DNA from: an uncultured Christensenella sp.
GTDB lineage: Bacteria; Bacillota; Clostridia; Christensenellales; Borkfalkiaceae
DNA length: 47,379 nt
NCBI GenBank assembly: GCA_905203015.1
Contig: CAJKUC010000014.1
Location: 1-47,379 of the forward strand
Reading direction: 5' to 3'
A model generated the notes under the pieces. The model ran no database searches. It saw only the letters and a program-made list of their open reading frames with translations, and was not told the origin of the DNA. Below are positions 29,968 through 39,372 of this stretch, piece after piece. Within the stretch, counting starts at the first letter, position 1. Each line of letters begins with the position of its first letter. Made by a program: the position numbers and the translations under genes.

Positions 29968-32106
29968 ATGAAGATAAAGAAAATAATTCTTTTAATAACG
30001 ATTGCGCTGTCCGTTTTATCTCTGTCGCTTTTCGCAAGTTGCGGAGGCGATTCCTCTTCGGGCGGCGGGGACGGAAAAGGGAGCGTGAAAGACTCTGCCT
30101 CGTCAGGCGAAAAAATCTCCTTGTCGGTCGTTTCCAAAGATATGATATTCGGCGATAAGTTCGACATCATATGTTTTTACGGCGGGGAAAACGCCGTTGT
30201 GTGGAGTTCGTCTGACGAAACTGTTGCGGTTGTCGACGAGGACGGCGCGGTTTCTACGGTGGGCGTAGGCAACTGCGTTATCACCGCTAAAGCGGGAGAT
30301 TCTTCTGCTTCATGTAAAATCAACGTCGCTATGGGAAATTATCTCCCCGAGCTTAAAGTTCTCCATCTTTCGGGCGACGAGCTTTCCATGAGAGTGGGAG
30401 ACGAGTTCGAACCCGAAATAAAAGTGCTTTTCAATAAAGTTTACTATGATTGCGAAATAGGTTTTTCTTCTTCCGCAAGCGGCGTCGTCGAGTATTCGGA
30501 CGGCAAGATAACGGCGAAAGCGGAAGGGGTAGTTACGGCAACCTTTACGGGAAGCTGGCTTGATTTCTCGACGGACAGGCTCAACAAAGAAATCAGAATC
30601 ACCGTCAAAAAGAACGCGGAATATAATAATTCCATCGTGATAGGCGGCAAGGAGATTTCTTCCGCCGCGGCGGAATTATCCATTACGCCCGCATGGCAGG
30701 GTAAAGATTACCCGAACGAAGCCGAAATTTCCTCTTTCGTAACCGTTGAAGGAACGGCGTATCCGTGCGAATTCACGGCGGAAAACGAAGATCTTTTTGA
30801 CATCGAAAAATTGGCGGATGGCAAAGTCCGCATAACTGCAAAAGGCATAGGGAACGCGATTCTTAACGCTAAATACGTTCATACGGACGGAAAGGTTTAC
30901 GAAACGAAAATACCCGTCGAGGTTTATTGTCCGACGGAAGTTTATCAGGCGCAGTTCGATTTCTGCCCGAACGAAGCCGTTGATGTTGCCGCGATTTTCG
31001 GAACGCAATACGCGAAAATTCTTTCCGCTTCGCAAGGCGGAAAAGAACTGAAAACCGAGTTCAACTATATAGAAGGGGTTAAAATCGCGGGCGAAGATAC
31101 CGAGTCAATGACTATTCTTACAAGCGTCGGCGGATTTGTTTTTGAAGACGTGTTCGCATACGACGCGGAGCTTACGAAGGATAATATTTTCGACGTATTG
31201 CAACTCGGCAAAGGTGATCTCATCAAAAACGGATATTATATTCTCAATTCGGATATAACCGAAACGATCGATTTCACTTCGCAGGCTAAAAGCGTGTATA
31301 ACGCAAATAACCCGCAAAACAACACCTATTTTAGCGGAACGTTTGACGGAAGAGGTCATACACTTAAGGCGAAAGTCGCGGAGCAGGGAATTTTCGGCGG
31401 ATTTTACGACGGAACTACGATAAAGAACACCAAGTTCGTGCTTGAATTTTCGGATAAAACCGAATCGTGCGGGCTGGCGGGTAACAACGGAACGTTCAAT
31501 CTTTCGGGCGGATCGGTTGTCTTAAGCAACCTCAATGTCGAAACGGTCAACTATTTCAAAAATTCTTACGCGCTTCTCGGTTATTGCAATTTCAACCTCG
31601 AGATGTACGATATATACGTAAACATTAACGGTACGGAAAGTTTACCCGATTATGCGAGCGTGGGCGTCGAATCCGAAATGGCGGCGTTGTTCCATTACGA
31701 CCTTACGTCTACCATGGCTTCCAACGACGGCAAATTTAAAGGCAGATTCAGAAATATATTCGTCGTGACGGGCAAGTTTATGCCTATAGCATGTTGTTAT
31801 TGGCGTTACGGAAGTTATAGGTACGTTTCCTACGCGAAGAACGACGAGAGTTATCTTGGCGATTTCAAGGCGACGGGATACAGCCATATTTACACTTACT
31901 GCCATGTAATCGCTGCGGACGACAACCCGAATAAAGATAAGTATTTCGGAACGATAAGTTACAGCAGAGGCGCGAACGAGGGTAAGAAGTACGCCTGGAT
32001 ATTCAAAGCGAAAGAGGATATCAAGGACGGAGGAATCGAAAGATACGACAGCGTTTACGAACTTTCCAAAAAGACGGATAAAATAGGTTCCTGGAACGTC
32101 GGCTAA
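29968..32106 (+). CDS. Lipoprotein with BIG2-like and beta-helix domains
   Basis: This 712-residue protein starts at ATG 29968 behind GAGGGAAAA; another in-frame ATG at 29956 is less well placed. The signal peptide ends in FASC (C25). A BIG2-type domain (about 50-125, VWSSSDETVAVVDEDGAVSTVG and GNCVITAKAGD) is followed by further Ig-like units. A GLUG-like beta-helix lies at about 430-600 (SGTFDGRGHTLKAKVAEQGIFGGFYDGTTIKN), a diverged relative of the modules in the genes at 11268 and 17929. It closes the set of exported proteins; the gene after it encodes an enzyme without a signal peptide. Confidence 0.82.
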   Translation: MKIKKIILLITIALSVLSLSLFASCGGDSSSGGGDGKGSVKDSASSGEKISLSVVSKDMIFGDKFDIICFYGGENAVVWSSSDETVAVVDEDGAVSTVGVGNCVITAKAGDSSASCKINVAMGNYLPELKVLHLSGDELSMRVGDEFEPEIKVLFNKVYYDCEIGFSSSASGVVEYSDGKITAKAEGVVTATFTGSWLDFSTDRLNKEIRITVKKNAEYNNSIVIGGKEISSAAAELSITPAWQGKDYPNEAEISSFVTVEGTAYPCEFTAENEDLFDIEKLADGKVRITAKGIGNAILNAKYVHTDGKVYETKIPVEVYCPTEVYQAQFDFCPNEAVDVAAIFGTQYAKILSASQGGKELKTEFNYIEGVKIAGEDTESMTILTSVGGFVFEDVFAYDAELTKDNIFDVLQLGKGDLIKNGYYILNSDITETIDFTSQAKSVYNANNPQNNTYFSGTFDGRGHTLKAKVAEQGIFGGFYDGTTIKNTKFVLEFSDKTESCGLAGNNGTFNLSGGSVVLSNLNVETVNYFKNSYALLGYCNFNLEMYDIYVNINGTESLPDYASVGVESEMAALFHYDLTSTMASNDGKFKGRFRNIFVVTGKFMPIACCYWRYGSYRYVSYAKNDESYLGDFKATGYSHIYTYCHVIAADDNPNKDKYFGTISYSRGANEGKKYAWIFKAKEDIKDGGIERYDSVYELSKKTDKIGSWNVG

Positions 32107-32124
32107 ATACAAAATACGGCAAAG

Positions 32125-34542
32125 ATGAACGAAAAGAAACAATTTACGACAGTTAAAATAGATTCGACGAATACCGACGGATACGGAAAGGTATTCATCG
32201 AATCTTATAAAAAAATCCGGTCGGTCGGGCTGGAAATTATAGACAAAACAAATCGTTGCGACAAATTCGGTTACGAGTGGGATAAGTGCGGCGATTTTTA
32301 CGGCGAGTTTTTTATAGAAAACCCAGTTTTATGGTCGCTTTCCGAGCCCGTATTGTACGAATATCGGGTTGAAATCGCTTATACCGACGGAGAAAAGGAA
32401 AGTGTTTGCGGCAGATTCGGCTTCCGCGAAATAGGCGAGAACGGCAAAAACATCACGATAAACGGCAAACCCGTTTATATCCGCGGTTATATCCGCGGCG
32501 CGAAAGCGCACGATCACGCAAATCTTCTCGGACTTCCGCTTAAAGATTTTTATCTTAAAAATCTCAGACAGGCGAAAAAATTCGGATTTAACTATGTAAG
32601 ATTTCACTCCGTCGTTCCCGAAGAGGAGCTTTTCGAGGCAGCGGACGAAGTCGGTATGCTCGTTCACGTCGAACTCCGCCCTCCGCACGATATTTACAAT
32701 AATTTAGAGGAAATGGTTACGACGGGAAACGCGATCGTTCCCGAAGAGTTCCTTGAAGAGGTGGTTGACAAGTGTTTTAATCACCCGTCTTTTGCCGTTT
32801 ATTGCGTCGGCAACGAAATTAAAAAGGCGAGCGCGGACGATATACGCAAAATAAAAGAAAAAATAGACGAGTTTGACGGAACGCGGCTTTTTCTCGACAC
32901 CTGCGCCTGGGGTAAAAATAACCGCCCGAACGTGGATATAGACGTTCAGCATTTGAGTTATTATTTCCCTTACGGCAGGCATGCGGGCATGTACGACGAC
33001 ACCGAGAACCTTCTTGCGGCAAACGTTGACGAAAACGAGCCGATGAAAGCGGAAACGGAAAATTGCGAAATCGTAAGAGACTTATATTTCAACGTTCCGC
33101 TTATCGCGCACGAGGTGTGTCATTATACTGCTTTGAGAGATTTTTATTCGCTTAAAGAAAAATTTACGGAATGCGGCGCGCCGATGCCGTGGTGGGTTGA
33201 CGAAGAGATTAAACTCATAGACAAAAAGGGCTATAAAGAAGCTTTCGGCGAGATGTTTAAGGCGAGCAAGCATTTTCAGTATATCTGCTGGAAAACGGCT
33301 TACGAAGAAATGCGCAAAAGCAGTTTGCTCGGCGGTTTCCACTTCCTGCAATTCGCCGACACCGACGCGTACGAGAACTCTAACGGGATCGTCGATTGTT
33401 TCGACGACGAAACCTGCGTAAAGCCCGAGGATTTTCTTAAATTCAACGGTGACAGGGTGTTGGTTGCGGACTTAAAAACAAGGAATTATTTCTGCGCGGA
33501 CGAAATAACCGTACCCGTATATTTTTCCAATCTCGGAGAAGATACGGAGAAAAGAGCGAATCTTAACGTTTCGGTGGAAAAAGACGGCAAAAAATACGTT
33601 GACTGCTCTATGAAAAACGTTGACGTTTCGAGGAAAGGTTCGTACGGATTGTGCAAAACGAAACTTACCTTGCCGAAAGAGGCGGGCGTTTACGTTTTAA
33701 ATATAAAACTTACGACAAAAAACGGAGTTTATTCCGAAAACGAATGGACTTTATGGGTATACGAACGCTCCGCGAAAAAAGAGACTTACAGGGAGTTCGT
33801 TTCTTACGATAACGGACTCGCGGCAATAACGGACGATATCGGAAAGGCGTTCGATTTGCTTGGAAAAGGCAAAAAGGTCTGTCTCGTATATCGGTCAGGC
33901 TGGACGAGACATCGCTTAAACCCCGATATGAAAAATCCGGAATACGCTTTTAAGGCGAGTTGGAACCGCTTTAAACCCGTTATCTGGGACAGAGGGACTA
34001 ATTTCGGCGGCATAAACGACAAAAATCTGCTCGGTAAATACGGTTTTCCGTGCGAAGATTATTACGATTTCAATTACGGCAGGTTGAGCGAAGATTGCGA
34101 CAAGATTATTCTCGACGACTTCCCCGTCAAGGCGAAAAATCTTATTTCGGGGATAGACAAGAGTTCGAGAGATCGTTTCGACGCGTATAAAGACGCTTAC
34201 AATCTCCCCGAACTCATGCCCGACAGAACGCTCAGAGACTATGCATATCTTTTCGAAATAAAAGTCGGCGGCGGCAGTCTGCTTGTGTGCGGGCTAAACC
34301 TTACGGGGCTTGACGAAAACGAGCCGTCGGTGGTTGCTATGTCGGGATTTATTAAAAAGTATATAAATAGCGAGGATTTCAACCCCGAAAACGAAATATC
34401 GCCCGAAGAGTTGAAGTCTTATATGGCAAACTGTGCGAAAGAACCCGTAAGGGAACGCACTATGACGCAGTTCTGGGAACTCGACGACGCGCCCGTGGAA
34501 AGCCCCGAATTCTGGCGCGCGGCGAAAGAATATCTTAAATAA
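32125..34542 (+). CDS. Glycoside hydrolase family 2-like, no signal peptide
   Basis: The 805-residue protein is a retaining beta-glycosidase of GH2 type (beta-galactosidase, glucuronidase or mannosidase activity possible). An Ig-like domain (about 1-100, LWSLSEPVLYEYRVE) leads to NGKPVYIRGYIRGAKAHDH, then the TIM barrel. The likely acid/base is E231 (CVGNEIK) and the likely nucleophile the Glu of IAHEVCH (about 330). The usual N-terminal jelly-roll sugar-binding domain of GH2 is missing and there is no room for it, which is unusual. The C-terminal 350 residues form further beta-sandwich parts. Lacking a signal peptide, it should act in the cytoplasm on imported oligosaccharides. The ribosome site before ATG 32125 is weak. 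Confidence 0.85.
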   Translation: MNEKKQFTTVKIDSTNTDGYGKVFIESYKKIRSVGLEIIDKTNRCDKFGYEWDKCGDFYGEFFIENPVLWSLSEPVLYEYRVEIAYTDGEKESVCGRFGFREIGENGKNITINGKPVYIRGYIRGAKAHDHANLLGLPLKDFYLKNLRQAKKFGFNYVRFHSVVPEEELFEAADEVGMLVHVELRPPHDIYNNLEEMVTTGNAIVPEEFLEEVVDKCFNHPSFAVYCVGNEIKKASADDIRKIKEKIDEFDGTRLFLDTCAWGKNNRPNVDIDVQHLSYYFPYGRHAGMYDDTENLLAANVDENEPMKAETENCEIVRDLYFNVPLIAHEVCHYTALRDFYSLKEKFTECGAPMPWWVDEEIKLIDKKGYKEAFGEMFKASKHFQYICWKTAYEEMRKSSLLGGFHFLQFADTDAYENSNGIVDCFDDETCVKPEDFLKFNGDRVLVADLKTRNYFCADEITVPVYFSNLGEDTEKRANLNVSVEKDGKKYVDCSMKNVDVSRKGSYGLCKTKLTLPKEAGVYVLNIKLTTKNGVYSENEWTLWVYERSAKKETYREFVSYDNGLAAITDDIGKAFDLLGKGKKVCLVYRSGWTRHRLNPDMKNPEYAFKASWNRFKPVIWDRGTNFGGINDKNLLGKYGFPCEDYYDFNYGRLSEDCDKIILDDFPVKAKNLISGIDKSSRDRFDAYKDAYNLPELMPDRTLRDYAYLFEIKVGGGSLLVCGLNLTGLDENEPSVVAMSGFIKKYINSEDFNPENEISPEELKSYMANCAKEPVRERTMTQFWELDDAPVESPEFWRAAKEYLK

Positions 34543-34566
34543 ACCACGGTAAAATATTTAAAAATT

Positions 34567-36726
34567 ATGAGTAAAAGCCGAAAAGAACTGAAAAAAATAA
34601 TATCGGAAATGAGTTTGGAGGAAAAAGCGTTGCAATTAACGCAATTTCCCTCGTATGAGTTGGACGACAATCCGGACAAAATCGTGACGGGTTTCAGCCG
34701 CTTAGGCAGTGTAGAACGCGAATCGTTATGGCGGCTCGGTACGGTTTTAAACGCGCCTGACGCTAAAGCGGCGCAATCGCTCCGCAAAACGCGTAAGGAA
34801 AAGGGTATTGACGATCCCCTTCCGATAATGTTGGACGTAATTCACGGTTATAGAACGATTTATCCCGTGCCTGTCGCTCTTTCTTGCAGTTTCGATACCT
34901 CTCTTATCGAGGATTGCGCCGAACTTGCTGCAACCGAAGCGAAATACGACGGTATAGACGTCACTTTTTCGCCTATGGTAGACCTTACCCGCGACGCGCG
35001 TTGGGGCAGGGTTATGGAAGGCGGGGGCGAAGACCCGTATTGGGGCGGCGAAGTGGGCAAAGCGACGATCCGCGGTTATCATAAAGGCGGAATTGCCTGT
35101 TGCGTGAAGCATTTTGCGGGTTACGGAGCCGCCGAGGCGGGAAAAGAATACAATACGACGGATATTTCCGATCGGAATCTGCGCGAATACTATTTGCGCC
35201 CGTACAGGGAATGCCTTAAAGAAAACCCCGAAATGTTTATGAGTTCGTTTAACCTTTTAAACGGTAAACCGATTTTGGGGCATAAAGAAATCATGGTCGA
35301 TATGCTCAGAAAAGAATGGGGTTTCGACGGCGTGGTTATTTCCGATTACAGTTCGGTTGAGGAACTGTACGAACACGGCTATTGCCAAAGCGGCGAGGAA
35401 TGCGCCCGCGTTTCGATAGAAAGCGGACTCGATATCGAAATGGGTTCGTCGGTATACGCGGGGTTCTTGCCGAAACTCGTTCGGGAGGGCGTTATATCGG
35501 AAGAAACGCTCGACGAGTCGGTTTTACGCGTTCTGGAACTGAAAAACAAACTCGGTATGTACGAAAATCCCGACAGGTATACCGATATTCGGAAACGAGA
35601 CGAAGTAACGCTTTCCGAAAGCGCGAGAAATCTGGCGCGTAAAGCCGCGGAAGAGAGTTGCGTTTTGTTGAAAAACAACGGAATGCTTCCTTTAAAGGAA
35701 AATGCGAAGGTTGCGTTTGTAGGTCCTTTCGTCGAGGAACGCGAAATTATAGGCAACTGGTCGAAAAAAGCGCATATCGAAGACGCCGTATGTATAAAAG
35801 AGGGCGTCGAAAGGCTTTTGAAACGCGTCGTACCGAGCGCAAGCGGTTGCTCGCGGAAGTTGTTCGATACGGACGAAAGCGGATTTGAAGAAGCGGAAAA
35901 AGTGTGCAAAGACGCGGACTTTATCGTTGCGTGCGTCGGGGAGTATATGTTAAATTCGGGCGAGGCGCACTCGCGCGCGGATATCCGTATTCCCGAAATT
36001 CAACGTAAACTTATCGCGCGACTTTATGAACCGGGTAAGCCGCTCGCGCTTGTCGTATTCGGCGGCAGACCGCTTGCTCTTAGCGACGTTGCGGAGTTTG
36101 TCGACGCTATATTGTACGTCTGGCAGCCGGGAACGGAAGGCGGCAACGCGATTGCAAACCTCATATACGGAAAAGCAAATCCTTGCGGAAAAACGGTTAT
36201 GAGTTTTCCGCGCTCCGTGGGGCAATGTCCGATTTACTATAATAATTTTTCGACGGCAAGACCGAAACATAAAGATATCCCGTCGTTTTACAGCGACGAG
36301 AGATTCCGCTCGGGTTACGACGACGAATATAATTCGCCGCTTTATCCCTTTGGTTACGGGCTTTCGTACACGGAATTCGGGTATTCGGAATTTGAGTTGT
36401 CGGCAGCGAAACTTAATCGCGGCGGAAAAATTACGGCGAGCGTGAAACTTAAAAACGTCGGCAAAAAAGACGGCTTTGAAACGGTTCAGTGGTATCTGCG
36501 CGATTTGTTCGCTTCCGTCGTCCGCCCCGTAAAAGAATTGAAAGGGTATGAAAAGGTTTTCCTGAAAGCAGGGGAAGAAAAGATTATAACTTTTGAAATT
36601 ACGGAAGAAACGCTGAAATTTTACACCGACGGCGGCGAGTTTGCTGCCGAAACGGGTAAATTCGAATTGTTTGTCGGCGGAAATTCCCGCGATTGTTTAA
36701 AAGCCGATTTCGAACTTGTCGATTAA
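34567..36726 (+). CDS. Glycoside hydrolase family 3 (beta-glucosidase/xylosidase-like)
   Basis: The 719-residue enzyme removes beta-linked glucose, xylose or similar sugars from the ends of oligosaccharides. The order is the family's: (beta/alpha)8 barrel (about 30-330), alpha/beta sandwich (about 365-570) and a C-terminal FN3-like domain (about 620-715, ASVKLKNVGKKDGFETVQWYL). KHFAGYG precedes the nucleophile D260 in VVISDYSS; the general acid/base should lie in the second domain. There is no signal peptide, so it is cytoplasmic. It ends 11 nt after the first possible start of the GH95 gene, so translation may be coupled. The specificity is not readable by eye. Confidence 0.93.
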   Translation: MSKSRKELKKIISEMSLEEKALQLTQFPSYELDDNPDKIVTGFSRLGSVERESLWRLGTVLNAPDAKAAQSLRKTRKEKGIDDPLPIMLDVIHGYRTIYPVPVALSCSFDTSLIEDCAELAATEAKYDGIDVTFSPMVDLTRDARWGRVMEGGGEDPYWGGEVGKATIRGYHKGGIACCVKHFAGYGAAEAGKEYNTTDISDRNLREYYLRPYRECLKENPEMFMSSFNLLNGKPILGHKEIMVDMLRKEWGFDGVVISDYSSVEELYEHGYCQSGEECARVSIESGLDIEMGSSVYAGFLPKLVREGVISEETLDESVLRVLELKNKLGMYENPDRYTDIRKRDEVTLSESARNLARKAAEESCVLLKNNGMLPLKENAKVAFVGPFVEEREIIGNWSKKAHIEDAVCIKEGVERLLKRVVPSASGCSRKLFDTDESGFEEAEKVCKDADFIVACVGEYMLNSGEAHSRADIRIPEIQRKLIARLYEPGKPLALVVFGGRPLALSDVAEFVDAILYVWQPGTEGGNAIANLIYGKANPCGKTVMSFPRSVGQCPIYYNNFSTARPKHKDIPSFYSDERFRSGYDDEYNSPLYPFGYGLSYTEFGYSEFELSAAKLNRGGKITASVKLKNVGKKDGFETVQWYLRDLFASVVRPVKELKGYEKVFLKAGEEKIITFEITEETLKFYTDGGEFAAETGKFELFVGGNSRDCLKADFELVD

Positions 36727-39367
36727 AACGAGAAAAACGGATAAAATATCCGAAACAAGAGAACAGACTTTGAAAGAATTAAAACTAAGGTATAAAACTC
36801 CCGCCGAAAGAACAAACGAGGGGTGGGAAAAATATTCTTTGCCGATAGGTAACGGCTATAGCGGCGCGAGCGTTTTCGGCGGAACGGACGTGGAACGCGT
36901 TCAGTTTACGACGAACGCTTTCGCTAATCCTTTTCGGCTGGGCGGCGCGTCGAATTTTCTCGAACTTCACGTCGATTTTAACGACAAGGCGAGAGATTAC
37001 GAACGCGGTCTCGATTTAAAGACAGGCATCGCTTATTCCGAATATCTTTCCGATTTCGGGAAAACCGAGAGAAAAGCCTTTTTCTGTTATCCCGACAACG
37101 TTTTCGTCTACCGCGCGGAATTTGCAAAGCCGAAGGATTTGCTGCGGGTAAGAGCCGAGATACCCTATCTCGGCGACAGATCGCTCGACGAGGGCGGAAG
37201 AACGGGCGAAGTGAAAACGCGCGGCGAAGAAATTGAAATTTTAGGAACGCTACCTTCGAGAGACCTTAAATATTTTGCGAAAGTCGCAGTTGTAACCGAC
37301 GGCGAAAAGAGATGCGAAAACGGAGAAATATCCATAATAAACGCCTTATACGCAGATATTTACGTTGTGTTTGATACGTCGTACAAACTTTGTTCCGAAG
37401 CGTTTTCAACGCATAAAGCGGTGGACGACGATCCGACGGAAAGGGTTATCGCAAGGCTTGAAAAAGCCTTGAAACTCAGTTATGAGAGGTTGCTTGAAAG
37501 GCACGTTGCGGATTTTTCGTCTCTTATGAACAGAGTGGAATTCGACCTTAAAGGTAAAGACGACGGACGGGCGACCGACGAACTTCTGCAGTCTTACCGA
37601 GAGGGAAATACCGAACCCTATTTAGAAGAAATATACTATCAGTACGGCAGATATCTGCTTATATCCTCGTCGAGAAAAGGAACTCCGCCCGCGTCGCTTC
37701 AGGGCGTATGGACGGTTCACGACAAATCGCCGTGGGGAAGCGGATTCTGGCATAATATCAATATTCAAATGAACTATTGGCACGCTTTTTCGGCAAACAT
37801 TGCCGAAGCGTTCGCCGCTTACGCGGATTTCTTCAAAGCGTATCTTCCCGAAGCGGAGAAAAACGCAAAGGCGTGGATTGCGGAAACCAACCCCGAAAAC
37901 GCGGACGGCGACTGCGGCTGGATAATAGGGACGGGAGCGTTTTGCTACGAAGTCGAGGGTAAAAACCCGAACAGTCATTCGGGCCCGGGAACGGGCGGGC
38001 TTACCGCCAAAATGTTTTACGACGCCTACGACTTCACCCGCGACAAGGAGTTTTTGAAAAATTACGCTTATCCCGCGATACACGGCATGGCGAAGTTTTT
38101 GAAAAAGACTTTAAGAGATTACGACGGCAGAAAACTCTGTTCGTTTTCGGCTTCTCCCGAGCAGATTTTATCGGGCGAATGGGTGAACGAGCATGAGTAT
38201 CAGCAGTATTATCACACGGTCGGCTGTTCCTTCGACCAGCAAATGGTGAAGGAGATTTTCGAGGACGACCTGAAATTGTCCGAGGTTCTCGGAATTTCTG
38301 ACGAAGTAACCCGCTACGAAAGAGAAAATATAAACGCTCTTGATCCTGTAAGGGTAGGATATAGCGGGCAAATAAAAGAGTATGACGAAGAGCATTTTTA
38401 CGGCGAAATAGGCGAGGCGAAGCATAGGCATTTATCTCAGCTTGTCGCGCTCATGCCGGGCGAGCAGATAACGAGCGACACGCCTGCAACCTTAGACGCG
38501 GCGAAAATAACGCTAAACTATCGCGGAGACGAATCGACGGGTTGGGCGCTCGCGCACAGATTATGTTCAAGGGCGAGAACGGGTGAAGGAGACCACGCGT
38601 ATATTCTCTTGCAAAACCTCCTGAAAACGCGAACGCACCCGAATTTGTGGGACGTTCATCCGCCTTTTCAGATAGACGGCAATTTCGGGGCGACGGCAGG
38701 AATTACGGAAATGCTTTTGCAAAGTCACGGCGGATATATTTCCCTTCTTCCTTCAATACCGAAGGAATGGAAAAATTTGAAATTCAAGGGACTTAAAGCG
38801 AGGGGAAACTTTGAAATCTCGCTCGATTATAAAGACGGAATCATAGAAAATTGTGAGATAATCTCCTATAACGGCGAGCCGATAACTCTTTATTACGGCG
38901 GAGATACCGATAAAATAGCCGTTTGCGGCAACGGCGCGGAGATACCCGTAAAACGCGCGGACGGTAAAATTTCGTTTTGTACGACGGCAGGTGAAAAATA
39001 TTGCTTATCAGGCTTTAAAAAGCGGGTTAATCGACTTATAGCGGGGGATTTTACCGCTAAATGGCAAAAGAACGGCGTTAAACTCGAATGGAAAAACGAC
39101 GGAAACGAATACGACGTTTTCAGAGCGACGGAAAGCGAGACGCAGTATACGTTTATAGGAAAATCGAAAAGCTGCGAGTTTACCGACGGCGATTTTTCGG
39201 AAAACAAAAAGGCGAGGCTTACTTATAAACTTCTATTATCGGGAAGCGATAAACGCGGCAGAGGAAACGGCGCGACCGCGGTTTTAAATCCCGCAAGCGA
39301 ACTCGAAAAAGAGAGATACGCTTATAGATTTAAAGTAAACAACATAAATATCAATACGAAAAAGTGA
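36716..39367 (+). CDS. Glycoside hydrolase family 95-like (alpha-L-fucosidase/galactosidase)
   Basis: The product of up to 883 residues matches GH95, inverting enzymes that release terminal alpha-1,2-L-fucose or L-galactose. Seen are YKTPAERTNEGWEKYSLPIGNG near the start, LLISSSRKGTPPASLQGVW and HNINIQMNYWHAF (central), SFSASPEQIL, and the C-terminal WDVHPPFQIDGNFGATAGI. The first 700 or so residues are the enzyme; an FN3-like tail (about 780-875) is added. The start is unclear: TTG 36716 overlaps the GH3 gene, while TTG 36770 sits just before the conserved region. The absence of an ATG start is notable. No signal peptide, so presumably cytoplasmic. Confidence 0.87.
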   Translation: MSIKTRKTDKISETREQTLKELKLRYKTPAERTNEGWEKYSLPIGNGYSGASVFGGTDVERVQFTTNAFANPFRLGGASNFLELHVDFNDKARDYERGLDLKTGIAYSEYLSDFGKTERKAFFCYPDNVFVYRAEFAKPKDLLRVRAEIPYLGDRSLDEGGRTGEVKTRGEEIEILGTLPSRDLKYFAKVAVVTDGEKRCENGEISIINALYADIYVVFDTSYKLCSEAFSTHKAVDDDPTERVIARLEKALKLSYERLLERHVADFSSLMNRVEFDLKGKDDGRATDELLQSYREGNTEPYLEEIYYQYGRYLLISSSRKGTPPASLQGVWTVHDKSPWGSGFWHNINIQMNYWHAFSANIAEAFAAYADFFKAYLPEAEKNAKAWIAETNPENADGDCGWIIGTGAFCYEVEGKNPNSHSGPGTGGLTAKMFYDAYDFTRDKEFLKNYAYPAIHGMAKFLKKTLRDYDGRKLCSFSASPEQILSGEWVNEHEYQQYYHTVGCSFDQQMVKEIFEDDLKLSEVLGISDEVTRYERENINALDPVRVGYSGQIKEYDEEHFYGEIGEAKHRHLSQLVALMPGEQITSDTPATLDAAKITLNYRGDESTGWALAHRLCSRARTGEGDHAYILLQNLLKTRTHPNLWDVHPPFQIDGNFGATAGITEMLLQSHGGYISLLPSIPKEWKNLKFKGLKARGNFEISLDYKDGIIENCEIISYNGEPITLYYGGDTDKIAVCGNGAEIPVKRADGKISFCTTAGEKYCLSGFKKRVNRLIAGDFTAKWQKNGVKLEWKNDGNEYDVFRATESETQYTFIGKSKSCEFTDGDFSENKKARLTYKLLLSGSDKRGRGNGATAVLNPASELEKERYAYRFKVNNININTKK

Positions 39368-39372
39368 CGATT

